Shown here: positions 1 through 6,542 of the stretch, one piece after another
How the letters are laid out: the number at the start of each line of letters is the position of its first letter
Numbering within the stretch: the first letter of the stretch is position 1
Assembly: GCF_016405905.1 (NCBI RefSeq)
Contig: NZ_JAEFCB010000033.1
Location: 1-52,514, forward strand
Direction of reading: 5' to 3'
Origin: Variovorax sp. IB41
Lineage (GTDB): Bacteria; Pseudomonadota; Gammaproteobacteria; Burkholderiales; Burkholderiaceae_C
Length of the DNA stretch: 52,514 nucleotides
Position numbers and translations under genes: made by a program
Notes under the pieces: model-generated
What the model saw: only the letters and a program-made list of their open reading frames with translations
Databases searched by the model: none
What the model was told of the DNA's origin: nothing

Positions 1-1239
1 GGTGTCGGGGCCAGCAGCCGCGTTGCCGCTGTCCTCCGGTGCATCGAACACGGTGCCGATGTCGGGCAGCCCGAGGCGTTCGCCGACGCCGGCCCTGAGG
101 TCTTCGTCGAAGTTGTTGCGCGCGATGTGGCGAACAGCCAGCACGGCGAAGCGGCGGTCTTCTTCGCTGTCCTTGTCGTGCTGCTCGTGACCGGTCAGGG
201 TGAAGGTGGTGGCAGGTGCCAGCGTGCGCACGGCGCTCTGGCCTTCGAAGCGCTTGTTGCGCAGCTCCAGGGCCTGCAGGGCGTTGGACAACAGCCGCTC
301 GCCTTGGGCCGAGGTTTCCCAGCCGTAGACACCGGGGTCATCGCTCCACTGGAGTACGCGGTGCTTGTTGGACGATGTGGGTGCGCTTGCATCCGAATCC
401 GAGCCCCGGCTTTGCTGCTGCACGGGCCGCGCACTCACGCTCTTGTAGTCCCAGCTCTGCTGCGCCAGGCTGTTGGTCTGCAACTGGCGGCTGCCGCGCC
501 ATTGCTGGATGGTGTCTTCGCTCTCGCTCGCATCGGCGCGGTGGAAGCGGATGGTCGCTTGCGCATTGGCGCGGAAGGCGCCGTTGTGGTCGGCGATGAC
601 GAGGGTGTGGCTGCCGATATTCCCGTCCTTGCCCGTTGCATGTTCGACCCAGTAGAAGAGGCCTTCTTCGGCCAGCAGGCGCGCAACGAAATCGAAGTCG
701 CTCTCTTGGTACTGCGTGGTGATGCCGCGCACCGGATAGATGTCGCGCTGTGCGATCTCCCAGCGCCATTGCACGGCCAGCTTACCCTGGCTTTGGTACC
801 GCGCGAACACGGCATCGACAATGTCGAACACGTTCTGGTGTTGAAAGAGGCAACTGTCCTGGCGATGGCGCAGGAACGCGAGCCACGGCTCGATGACAAG
901 CCGGTAGCGCGCCATGCCGCCGTTACTCGAGACGCACTCGGCTTCGGTCACGTGCCCATGGAACGGACGCAGTTCGGTGCGGCTCTGTGCGGTCTGCAGA
1001 TCGAGGCGCACGCCCTGGCCCATCAGGGTCTTGAGTTCGATGTGCGCGTCGTCGCTCAGCGCTGTGAGTTCGAAGCGGAAGCCGCCTCCATCGATGCACT
1101 CCACACCGTCCAGGCGTTCCGCCAGCAGTTTGTTCGCACCCAACGGCGTGTGCAGCACCAGCAAGCGATCGCGCTGCAGCGTGCCTGCGGCGCCCGCACG
1201 CAACTGCGCGCTCAGCGACGCAGCGTTGAAGTCCGACAT
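1..1239 (-). CDS. vgrG: Type VI secretion system spike protein VgrG (TssI), 3' end outside window
   Basis: Reading from the ATG at 1239 gives 413 codons open to the window edge, so only the N-terminal part is present. The protein starts MSDFNAASLSAQL and has VgrG/gp27-like features: an N-terminal barrel with the FHGHVTEAE region (about residue 93), the YQESDFDFVARLLAEEGLFY segment (about 177-196) and a later FxLTGHEQ stretch. VgrG trimers form the puncture tip of the T6SS and carry effectors. The gp5-like needle and any C-terminal effector domain would lie to the left of position 1. A purine-rich AGGGGAG stands about 10 nt before the ATG. No other T6SS structural gene is in the window, so this looks like a dispersed vgrG. 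The family call is firm; the effector it serves cannot be seen. Confidence 0.88.
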   Translation of the reverse strand, partial: MSDFNAASLSAQLRAGAAGTLQRDRLLVLHTPLGANKLLAERLDGVECIDGGGFRFELTALSDDAHIELKTLMGQGVRLDLQTAQSRTELRPFHGHVTEAECVSSNGGMARYRLVIEPWLAFLRHRQDSCLFQHQNVFDIVDAVFARYQSQGKLAVQWRWEIAQRDIYPVRGITTQYQESDFDFVARLLAEEGLFYWVEHATGKDGNIGSHTLVIADHNGAFRANAQATIRFHRADASESEDTIQQWRGSRQLQTNSLAQQSWDYKSVSARPVQQQSRGSDSDASAPTSSNKHRVLQWSDDPGVYGWETSAQGERLLSNALQALELRNKRFEGQSAVRTLAPATTFTLTGHEQHDKDSEEDRRFAVLAVRHIARNNFDEDLRAGVGERLGLPDIGTVFDAPEDSGNAAAGPDT

Positions 1240-1592
1240 GTTGTTCTCTCTCCCCTGTGACTCTCGATCCGCCGCCGCGTGCCGCGGCGCCTCCCCCGTG
1301 ATCCTTCGGCGCAATCCGTCGCTCTTGTCTCTGCCGGCCTTTTGATGGGCGAAGCCCAGGCCGGTCTGTTGTGTTTATTGATGCACGAATGCGCGCCTGC
1401 ACAGCCGTAGGCTGCATGCAGTTTGCAAATGATATCCGGCGCATTCCCCTCGGCAAAGGCCCAGCGCGCGCAGCGCGGACCCGGCCGCGCTGCACTGATA
1501 CTTTCAGATTACCGATCGCCGCATCGCAGCGAAATAACTGTGGGGCGTGACACACAACGATGTCCTGCAAGGCCCCTGACGGCCTGAAATAT
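1240..1592. other. Intergenic region between vgrG and tRNA array
   Basis: I see no convincing gene in these 353 bases. Near the middle (1334-1364) there is a nested hairpin: outer arms CCGGCCT/AGGCCGG enclosing GGGC-GAA-GCCC. Close to the array end (about 1569-1587) a weaker AGGCC/GGCCT hairpin follows the last tRNA. Neither has a clear U-tract, so they are only possible processing or termination structures for the minus-strand tRNA transcript. Confidence 0.5.
1334..1364. repeat. Nested hairpin between tRNA array and vgrG
   Basis: Outer inverted arms CCGGCCT (1334-1340) and AGGCCGG (1358-1364) enclose an inner GGGC-GAA-GCCC hairpin. Its place between the end of the tRNA array and the start of vgrG fits a transcription barrier, but the U-tract of an intrinsic terminator is missing. 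Confidence 0.4.
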
Positions 1593-1669
1593 TGGCTCCC
1601 CGGACACGGATCGAACGTGTGACCTGCGCATTAACAGTGCGCCGCTGCTACCAGCTGAGCTACCGGGGA
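1593..1669 (-). tRNA. tRNA-Asn (GTT), encoded CCA, aberrant D-arm
   Basis: The cloverleaf has a 7-bp acceptor stem (TCCCCGG/CCGGGGA), discriminator G and encoded CCA. The anticodon stem GCGCA/TGCGC surrounds loop CTGTTAA, and the T-stem is ACACG/CGTGT. The D-stem is odd: GCTC on the 5' side faces GCAGC, so one base must bulge, giving 77 nt instead of the usual 76. It is the last gene of the array in transcription order. Confidence 0.88.
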
Positions 1670-1678
1670 AAAAGGGAG

Positions 1679-1752
1679 TGGAGGCGCGGCCCGGATTCGA
1701 ACCGGGGTCTGCGGATTTGCAATCCGCTGCATGGCCGCTTTGCTACCGCGCC
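1679..1752 (-). tRNA. tRNA-Cys (GCA), encoded CCA
   Basis: A complete 74-nt cloverleaf with acceptor GGCGCGG/CCGCGCC, discriminator U and encoded CCA. Anticodon stem GCGGA/TCCGC holds loop TTGCAAA. Discriminator U73 and anticodon GCA are the normal cysteine identity elements. It looks the most conventional member of the array. Only one base separates its 5' end from the CCA of the tRNA-Asp gene. Confidence 0.93.
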
Positions 1753-1753
1753 G

Positions 1754-1829
1754 TGGCGTTCCGCAGGGGAGTCGAACCCCTGGCTTCCTCCTGGACAGGG
1801 AGGCACTCTGGCCACTGAGTTAGCGGAAC
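1754..1829 (-). tRNA. tRNA-Asp (GTC), encoded CCA, C at position 37
   Basis: Acceptor GTTCCGC/GCGGAAC, discriminator G (an aspartate identity element), encoded CCA, D-stem ACTC/GAGT, T-stem AGGGG/CCCCT, 76 nt. The anticodon stem CCTCC/GGAGG holds loop CTGTCCA: U33, anticodon GUC and a pyrimidine (C) at position 37, where nearly all tRNAs have a purine. Confidence 0.88.
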
Positions 1830-1845
1830 GAAGAAATCTAAAAGA

Positions 1846-1921
1846 TGGCAGACCCTCAAGGATTCGAACCTTGGATGCCGGGATCAAAACCCGGTGCCTT
1901 GGGCCACTAGGCGAAGGGCCA
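1846..1921 (-). tRNA. tRNA-Gln (TTG), encoded CCA, acceptor 1-72 mismatch
   Basis: 76 nt; anticodon stem CCGGG/CCCGG with loop TTTTGAT (anticodon UUG), T-stem CAAGG/CCTTG, discriminator G, encoded CCA. The acceptor TGGCCCT faces AGGGTCT, leaving U1 opposite U72 and a G-U at 3-70. Glutaminyl-tRNA synthetase favours a weak 1-72 pair, so charging may still occur, but this is not the usual U-A. Confidence 0.88.
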
Positions 1922-1927
1922 TCGAAC

Positions 1928-2003
1928 TGGAGCCTCGTGTGGGATTCGAACCCACGATCACCGGGATGAAAGCCCGGGGTCCTGACCGCTAGACGAACGA
2001 GAC
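1928..2003 (-). tRNA. tRNA-Glu (TTC), encoded CCA, U73 discriminator
   Basis: Acceptor GTCTCGT/ACGAGGC with a U-G pair at 2-71, anticodon stem CCGGG/CCCGG, loop CTTTCAT (anticodon UUC), strong T-stem, encoded CCA, 76 nt. The discriminator reads U instead of the G normal for bacterial tRNA-Glu. Six bases separate it from the tRNA-Gln gene. Confidence 0.88.
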
Positions 2004-2022
2004 GTTGAAGAAGAAAAAAGAA

Positions 2023-2098
2023 TGGCGCGCACGGAAGGAGTCGAACCTTCAACCGCTGGGTTTGGAGTCCAGTGCTCTGCCAATTGAGCTACACACGC
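2023..2098 (-). tRNA. tRNA-Trp (CCA), encoded CCA
   Basis: Anticodon stem CTGGA/CCCAG with loop CTCCAAA (anticodon CCA); the innermost pair is an A-C mismatch (31-39). The acceptor stem GCGTGTG/CGTGCGC contains three consecutive G-U type pairs. Discriminator G, encoded CCA, 76 nt. The D-arm (TAGCTCAATTGG...GAGC) is regular and Trp-like. Confidence 0.9.
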
Positions 2099-2114
2099 GT
2101 GATGAAAAAAAGAA

Positions 2115-2192
2115 TGGTCTGAGTGGCAGGATTTGAACCTGCAGCCTCCTGCTTCCAAGGCAGGCCGTCTACCAGATTGACACTACACCCAG
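2115..2192 (-). tRNA. tRNA-Pro (TGG), encoded CCA, A37 and weak D-stem
   Basis: Acceptor CTGGGTG/CACTCAG, discriminator A, encoded CCA, T-stem GCAGG/CCTGC. Anticodon stem CCTGC/GCAGG with loop CTTGGAA: anticodon UGG followed by A37. Normal bacterial tRNA-Pro has G37, methylated by TrmD to prevent frameshifting. The D-stem (GTGT against ACGG) pairs poorly. Confidence 0.85.
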
Positions 2193-2204
2193 AGAAAAAT
2201 CGAT

Positions 2205-2281
2205 TGGTGCCCCAGGGGAGATTCGAACTCCCAGAATTCCGCTTCTAAGGCGGACACGTATGCCGGTTCCGTCACCGGGGC
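2205..2281 (-). tRNA. tRNA-Leu (TAG), encoded CCA, short variable loop
   Basis: First gene of the array in transcription order. Acceptor GCCCCGG/CTGGGGC, discriminator A (a leucine identity element), encoded CCA, Leu-like D-arm start (TGACGG...). Anticodon stem TCCGC/GCGGA with loop CTTAGAA gives anticodon UAG and A37. The variable region is only about five bases (ATTCT) before T-stem GGGAG/CTCCC, whereas genuine tRNA-Leu is class II with a long variable arm. Position 37 is G in ordinary tRNA-Leu(UAG). Confidence 0.85.
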
Positions 2282-2370
2282 GATGAATGTGCTGCTGACT
2301 TTTTAATGAGCGTTCACCGGGCCGAGGCGCGGTGTTATGCAGTGCGATCACTGCGCATTTTTGAAAGTTG

Positions 2371-2410
2371 AAAAAACAAAAAGGCCCGAAACCTTGCGGT
2401 GTCCGGGCCT
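2371..2410 (-). terminator. Rho-independent terminator of the small gene at 2438-2638
   Basis: On the minus strand AGGCCCG (2404-2410) pairs with CGGGCCT (2382-2388) around a 15-base loop and is followed by a U-tract (TTTTGTTTTTT, 2371-2381). It lies 28 bases after the stop codon of the 66-codon gene and before the tRNA array. Confidence 0.88.
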
Positions 2411-2437
2411 CTGCGAGAGAGCTTGGGAGTTACGCGC

Positions 2438-2638
2438 TCAAGCGCTTCCTCCACCCGGTGACACCTGATCCTCATAAGCGCAATCCCACAGGTTGGCCTG
2501 CGGCGCTTGGAGGGAATTCGGGCATTGATCGAGCCGCTGCGGCAGCAGCATGCCGGGGCCATCGCACAGCGCGACGCACACGAGCGCGCGGCCCGATGCG
2601 GGTCGAATGCTGTGGGTGCGGAGGCTTGCTGCTTTCAC
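2438..2638 (-). CDS. Small hypothetical protein, 66 aa, GTG start
   Basis: I do not recognise this protein. Three independent signals support it as a gene. A sigma70-like promoter lies 69 bases upstream (2707-2735). AGGA sits 6 bases before the GTG at 2638. A strong terminator starts 28 bases after the stop. It begins MKAASLRTHSIRPASG, has an arginine-rich start, a short hydrophobic stretch (ALVCVAL, about 18-24), four cysteines and ends NLWDCAYEDQVSPGGGSA. There is no clear membrane segment or domain. It stands alone between the tRNA array and the divergent SMP-30 gene. It could be a small regulatory protein, or the transcript could act as an RNA with incidental coding. Confidence 0.6.
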   Translation of the reverse strand: MKAASLRTHSIRPASGRALVCVALCDGPGMLLPQRLDQCPNSLQAPQANLWDCAYEDQVSPGGGSA

Positions 2639-2706
2639 GATGGTTCCTGTTGGATGCGACTTGTATGAGTCGATGGTTGTGCGGCCTGAACCGCGAATTG
2701 GGTGTG

Positions 2707-2735
2707 ACTGTAAATAGTCTTTACGCCACCGTCAA
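2707..2735 (-). promoter_or_regulatory. Sigma70-type promoter for the small gene
   Basis: On the minus strand TTGACG (2730-2735) and TACAGT (2707-2712) are separated by exactly 17 bases. The expected start point near 2700 gives a leader of about 60 bases before the GTG at 2638. Confidence 0.72.
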
Positions 2736-2846
2736 CAACTTCTGTTGATTATTTTCGACACACCGTATTTCGATCGAAGATCCTTTCCGCCAACGCCGCG
2801 AGGTCACAGAATGGCGCACGGCAACAAGCAGCCGCAAGGAGCCCTC

Positions 2847-3776
2847 ATGCAAATCCGCGAACTCGCCACCGGCCTCCAATTCCCCGAAGGCCCGATCGCC
2901 ATGGACGACGGCTCCGTGCTGCTGGTCGAAATCGCGCGCGGCACGCTCACGCGCGTGCGGCACGACGGGCTGGTGCAGGTGGTGGCAGACCTCGGCGGTG
3001 GCCCGAACGGCGCGGCCATCGGGCCCGATGGCGCGGTCTACGTGTGCAACAACGGCGGCTTCAAATGGCACACCGAGGCCGATGGATGCCACCGCCCCGT
3101 GGGCCAGGCCGAGGACTATTCAGGCGGCCGCATCGAGCGCGTGAATCTCGCGACCGGCCGTGCCGAGCGCCTGTTCGACACGGTCGAAGGTGGCGCACTC
3201 TGCGGCCCCAACGACATCGTGTTCGACGCGCACGGCGGCTTCTACTTCACCGACCTGGGCAAGACCCGCGAGCGCGACATGGACCGCGGCGGCCTCTTCT
3301 ATGGCCGCGCCGACGGCAGCGCGCCCAGCGTGATCGCGCGCCCGGTGATGACGCCCAACGGCATCGCCCTCTCGCCCGACGGCGACACGCTCTACTACGC
3401 CGAGACCGAAGGCGCGCGCCTCTGGGCCTTCGACATCACCGCGGCCGGCCGCGTGCGCAAGGACGGCTGGCCCTCGCCGCACGGCGGCCGCATGCTGTGC
3501 GCCTCGCCCGGCGGGCACTACCAGCGCTTCGACTCGATGGCCGTCGATGCGCTCGGCAACCTCTGCGTGGCGACGCTGCTGCACGGCGGCATCAGCATCG
3601 TCGCGCCCGATGGCAGCACCGTCGAGCACGTGCCGCTGCCCGACCGCTACACCACCAACATCTGCTTCGGCGGGCGCGACCGGCGCACGGCCTACGTCAC
3701 GCTCTCGGGCAGCGGCCGGTTGATCGCGATCGACGACTGGCCCACGCCCGGGCTCGCGTTGAACTGCGAAGCCTGA
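2847..3776 (+). CDS. SMP-30/gluconolactonase/LRE family protein
   Basis: A 309-residue six-bladed beta-propeller hydrolase of the SMP-30/gluconolaconase family, usually a cytoplasmic lactonase acting on sugar-acid or other lactones. The likely divalent-metal ligands are visible: Glu in FPEGP (residue 14), Asn in GPNDIVFD (about 122), Asn in MTPNGIALSPDG (about 172) and Asp in DSMAVDALGN (about 225). I chose ATG 2847 because AAGGA lies 6 bases upstream; an earlier in-frame start at 2745 would add a tail unlike the family. It is divergent from the small gene at 2438-2638 and convergent with the Bug protein gene. The true substrate is unknown. Confidence 0.87.
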   Translation: MQIRELATGLQFPEGPIAMDDGSVLLVEIARGTLTRVRHDGLVQVVADLGGGPNGAAIGPDGAVYVCNNGGFKWHTEADGCHRPVGQAEDYSGGRIERVNLATGRAERLFDTVEGGALCGPNDIVFDAHGGFYFTDLGKTRERDMDRGGLFYGRADGSAPSVIARPVMTPNGIALSPDGDTLYYAETEGARLWAFDITAAGRVRKDGWPSPHGGRMLCASPGGHYQRFDSMAVDALGNLCVATLLHGGISIVAPDGSTVEHVPLPDRYTTNICFGGRDRRTAYVTLSGSGRLIAIDDWPTPGLALNCEA

Positions 3777-3808
3777 GCCACTTCGCGCTCAGGCCGCGGC
3801 AAGCGCAG

Positions 3809-4792
3809 TCAGTCCAGCGATGCTCCGGTGAGCTTCACGAGGTCGGCGTAGCGGCCGAGCTCGGCCTTCCAGAACGCCGCGAAGCTGGCGGCATCGCCGG
3901 TGCGCACCTCGGCACCGATGTCGGCGAGCCGCTTGCCCAGGTCGCCTGTCTTGAAAGCCGCCTGCACCGCTGCGTTCAGCCGGTCGACCACCACCGCCGG
4001 CGTGCCCGCGGGGGCGGCAAGGCCGTACCAGGCGTTCATGTGCATGCCTTTGATCCCGAGCTCGTCGAAGGTCGGCACGCCCGGCAACATGGGATGGCGC
4101 TTGTCGGAGGCGACGGCGATGGCGCGGATCTTTCCGCCCTTGACCTGCCCGTACGCCCCGGTGTCGAGCATGTAGTCCAGTTGCCCCGCCATCACGTCGG
4201 TCAGTGCCGGCGAGCTGCCCTTGTAGGGCACATGGATCGCGTCGATGTGCGCCACCGACTTGAAGAGCTCGCCCGCCAAGTGCGCCGAATTGCCGACGCC
4301 GCCCGATCCGTACGAAAGCGTGCCGGGCTTGGCTTTCGCGGCGTTCACGATGTCGGCGGGTGTCTTGTAGGGCGACGCGGCCGCCACCACCATCACGCTC
4401 GGAATGATGGCCAGCGACGCGACCGGCGTGAAGTCCTTGACCGGATCGAAGCCGGTGCGCTTGTAGAGATAGGGATTGGCGGAGTTGGTCGAACTGGTGG
4501 CCAGCAGCAGCGTGTAGCCGTCGTGCGGCTGGCGAATGAACTGCTGCGTGCCGATGTTGCCGCCGGCACCGGCAATGTTGTCGACGATGACCGATTGCCC
4601 CAGTTGCACCCGCAGGGCCTCCGCCACCGCGCGCCCCACCGAGTCAGTCGCACCGCCCGCGGGCCACGGCACGATCAGGCGGATCGGCTTCTGCGGATAG
4701 GCCTGCGCCCACGCAGCCGGTGCCGGCAAGGTGGCGGCCAGCGCGACGGCAGACGCGCAGAGCCCGAGGAAGATTCGCTTGTGATTGTTCAT
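3809..4792 (-). CDS. TTT-family (Bug) periplasmic substrate-binding protein
   Basis: A 327-residue tripartite tricarboxylate transporter receptor. The N-terminus is a Sec signal peptide with an A-x-A cut site near residue 29 (AWA), followed by the hallmark YPQKPIRLIVPWPAGG and, later, IHVPYKGSSPALTDVMAGQLDYM. Such proteins bind carboxylates or related anions in the periplasm. It is the last gene of a minus-strand set with an RraA-like aldolase and a LysR regulator, which suggests the ligand feeds a hydroxy-oxo-acid pathway. No TctA/TctB membrane subunits are nearby, so it must share permeases coded elsewhere or act as an extracytoplasmic sensor. Specificity cannot be read from sequence. Confidence 0.92.
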   Translation of the reverse strand: MNNHKRIFLGLCASAVALAATLPAPAAWAQAYPQKPIRLIVPWPAGGATDSVGRAVAEALRVQLGQSVIVDNIAGAGGNIGTQQFIRQPHDGYTLLLATSSTNSANPYLYKRTGFDPVKDFTPVASLAIIPSVMVVAAASPYKTPADIVNAAKAKPGTLSYGSGGVGNSAHLAGELFKSVAHIDAIHVPYKGSSPALTDVMAGQLDYMLDTGAYGQVKGGKIRAIAVASDKRHPMLPGVPTFDELGIKGMHMNAWYGLAAPAGTPAVVVDRLNAAVQAAFKTGDLGKRLADIGAEVRTGDAASFAAFWKAELGRYADLVKLTGASLD

Positions 4793-4849
4793 GGGTCTTG
4801 TCTCTTCTTTGGTTGTTTGCCGTTCAGGCGGCGTCGTGGGGCCAGGCTT

Positions 4850-5497
4850 TCAATGCAGGCCGAGCCGGTGCAGCGTTTCGCCCAGCTCGAGCAGTTCCAC
4901 CGTGGAGCTTCCGTTCGCAATCGCGCGGCGAAAGCCGGCTTCTTTTGCCTCGCGCGCCTGTGCGCTCGCCAGCACGCGCTCGACCGCGTCTGCTTCGACC
5001 ATGACGAGGCCGTCCCGGTCACCGACGACGATGTCTCCGGGCCGGACCACCGCGTCGCCGATGCACACGGGCACGTTCAGGCGCCCTGGCTGGTGCTTGC
5101 CGGTGCCCTTGATCGACAGGCCGCGGCAGAACACGGGAAAGCCCATCCGCACGATGGCGTCGGCATCGCGCACCGCGCCGTGCAGCACCAGCCCCGCCAC
5201 GCCGCGCGCCATGGCGGCTTCGGTCAGCACGTCGCCCCAGGGGCCCGCTTCCATGAAGCCCTTCGCATCGACCACCAGAACGTCGCCCGGCGTCGCCTTG
5301 AGCAGCGCGTAGTGCAGCATGAGGTTGTCGGCGGGCCGCATGTCCACGGTGAGCGCAGGCCCCACGAGGCGGCTGGCCGCATCGAGCGGTTTCAGGCCGC
5401 TGTCGAGCGCGCCACAGGCGCCCTGCGCTTCGTACACGGTGGCGGCGCCCAGGAGGCGCAGGCTTTCAAGCGCCTGGTTCTGCAGTTGTTGTCTCAT
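4850..5497 (-). CDS. RraA-like 4-hydroxy-4-methyl-2-oxoglutarate aldolase family protein
   Basis: 215 residues of the RraA/HMG aldolase fold. Family signatures are GPWGDVLTEAAMARGVAGLV (about 85-104) and GAVRDADAI (about 107-115), where the Arg-Asp pair (R110, D111) corresponds to the catalytic/metal-site residues of class II pyruvate aldolases. This makes an enzyme (retro-aldol release of pyruvate, or oxaloacetate decarboxylation) more likely than the RNase E inhibitor RraA. The genes LysR, this aldolase and Bug run in the same direction with 50-70 bp gaps. I therefore infer an operon for uptake and cleavage of a branched or hydroxylated dicarboxylate. Confidence 0.83.
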   Translation of the reverse strand: MRQQLQNQALESLRLLGAATVYEAQGACGALDSGLKPLDAASRLVGPALTVDMRPADNLMLHYALLKATPGDVLVVDAKGFMEAGPWGDVLTEAAMARGVAGLVLHGAVRDADAIVRMGFPVFCRGLSIKGTGKHQPGRLNVPVCIGDAVVRPGDIVVGDRDGLVMVEADAVERVLASAQAREAKEAGFRRAIANGSSTVELLELGETLHRLGLH

Positions 5498-5564
5498 GGG
5501 TGCGGATGATCACCCGATGAACTCCTGAACGACAGTGCCGATTTCTGGAGATAACTTCAGATAT

Positions 5565-6470
5565 TCAGAGCTTCCGCGGGGCCTTGCGCGCGGCCGCCAG
5601 CGCCGCGAGCATGGCGGCGACCAGCGGCCCTTCCTCGTCGGCGCGTGTCACGGCGACCACCGTGGTGAGCGCCTTGAGCGCGGGCAGCCTGACGAAGGCC
5701 ACGTCGCTCTGGGCGCGCTGCGCCACCGAAGCGCCGACCACCGCATAGCCCAGCCCCGCCGCGACGAGCCCGAGCGCGGTGTGGATCTCGATGGCCTCGT
5801 GCCCCACGCGCGGTTGCATGCCCAACGCACGAAGCTGCCCGATGACGTGCTGCGCGAAGGAGCTCTGCGGGTCTTTCGGATAGCTGATGAGCGGCAGCCC
5901 CGCGAGCTCGGCCAGAGAGACCTTGCCTCGCTTCGCCGCGCGATGGTCCGCGGGAAGCGCGACGACGAACGGGTCTTCGAACAGCAGTTCATGGCGCAGG
6001 TCCGGGGGCGGCTCCTGGGGGCCGGCGAAACGCGACAGGCCGATATGGATGCGGCCGCTGCGCAGCTGCGCCGGTTGGTGTTCGGACAGCAGCTCGACCA
6101 GGTCGAGCTTGACGTCGGGATGCCTCTGCCGGAAAGCGCGCACCGCATCCGTCAGCACGGAGTTGAGCAGCGAGCGGACGAAACCGATGCCGAGCCAGCC
6201 GCTCTTTCCGCTGGCCACGTCGCGGGTCTCTTCTTCCAGCCGCTGGCCGTTGGCCAGCAGTTCTCGCGCCCGCGGCAGGAAGAAAAGCCCCAGCGGGGTG
6301 AGCTTCATGGGCCTGGCGGTCCGATCGAACAGCATTCCTCCCAAGCCTTCCTCCAGCTGCGCGATCTGCATGCTGATGGCCGTGGGCGCGACGAACAGGC
6401 GCTCGGCGGCGCGCGCGAGGGTGCCGTTGTCGGCCACCTCGCAGAAGTAGCGCAATTGACGAAAGTTCAT
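5565..6470 (-). CDS. LysR-family transcriptional regulator
   Basis: A 301-residue LTTR starting MNFRQLRYFCEVADNGTLARAAE at ATG 6470; an upstream in-frame start at 6515 would add a non-family tail. The winged helix-turn-helix covers about residues 1-60 (TAISMQIAQLEEGLGGMLFDR), followed by a periplasmic-binding-protein-like effector domain. It is followed on the same strand by the RraA-like aldolase and Bug genes and probably regulates them. The 67-bp gap before the aldolase contains an AT-rich stretch (GATAACTTCAGATA) that could be a binding site. Confidence 0.9.
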   Translation of the reverse strand: MNFRQLRYFCEVADNGTLARAAERLFVAPTAISMQIAQLEEGLGGMLFDRTARPMKLTPLGLFFLPRARELLANGQRLEEETRDVASGKSGWLGIGFVRSLLNSVLTDAVRAFRQRHPDVKLDLVELLSEHQPAQLRSGRIHIGLSRFAGPQEPPPDLRHELLFEDPFVVALPADHRAAKRGKVSLAELAGLPLISYPKDPQSSFAQHVIGQLRALGMQPRVGHEAIEIHTALGLVAAGLGYAVVGASVAQRAQSDVAFVRLPALKALTTVVAVTRADEEGPLVAAMLAALAAARKAPRKL

Positions 6471-6542
6471 GGTGGGGAATCGTGCCACGGGCACGCGGCC
6501 CCCGGGTGGCTGCAAACCCGTGCAGGCGGCCTGCAGCGAGGC

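Noticed and set aside
1592..2158. Open frames through the tRNA array
   Set aside because: These read through tRNA genes; the repeated IRTLDAG- and GFDSP-like peptides are translations of T-arm sequences.
3044..5509. 821-codon plus-strand open frame
   Set aside because: Arg/His-rich shadow on the other strand or frame of the SMP-30, Bug and RraA-like genes, which have clear domains; typical of GC-rich DNA.
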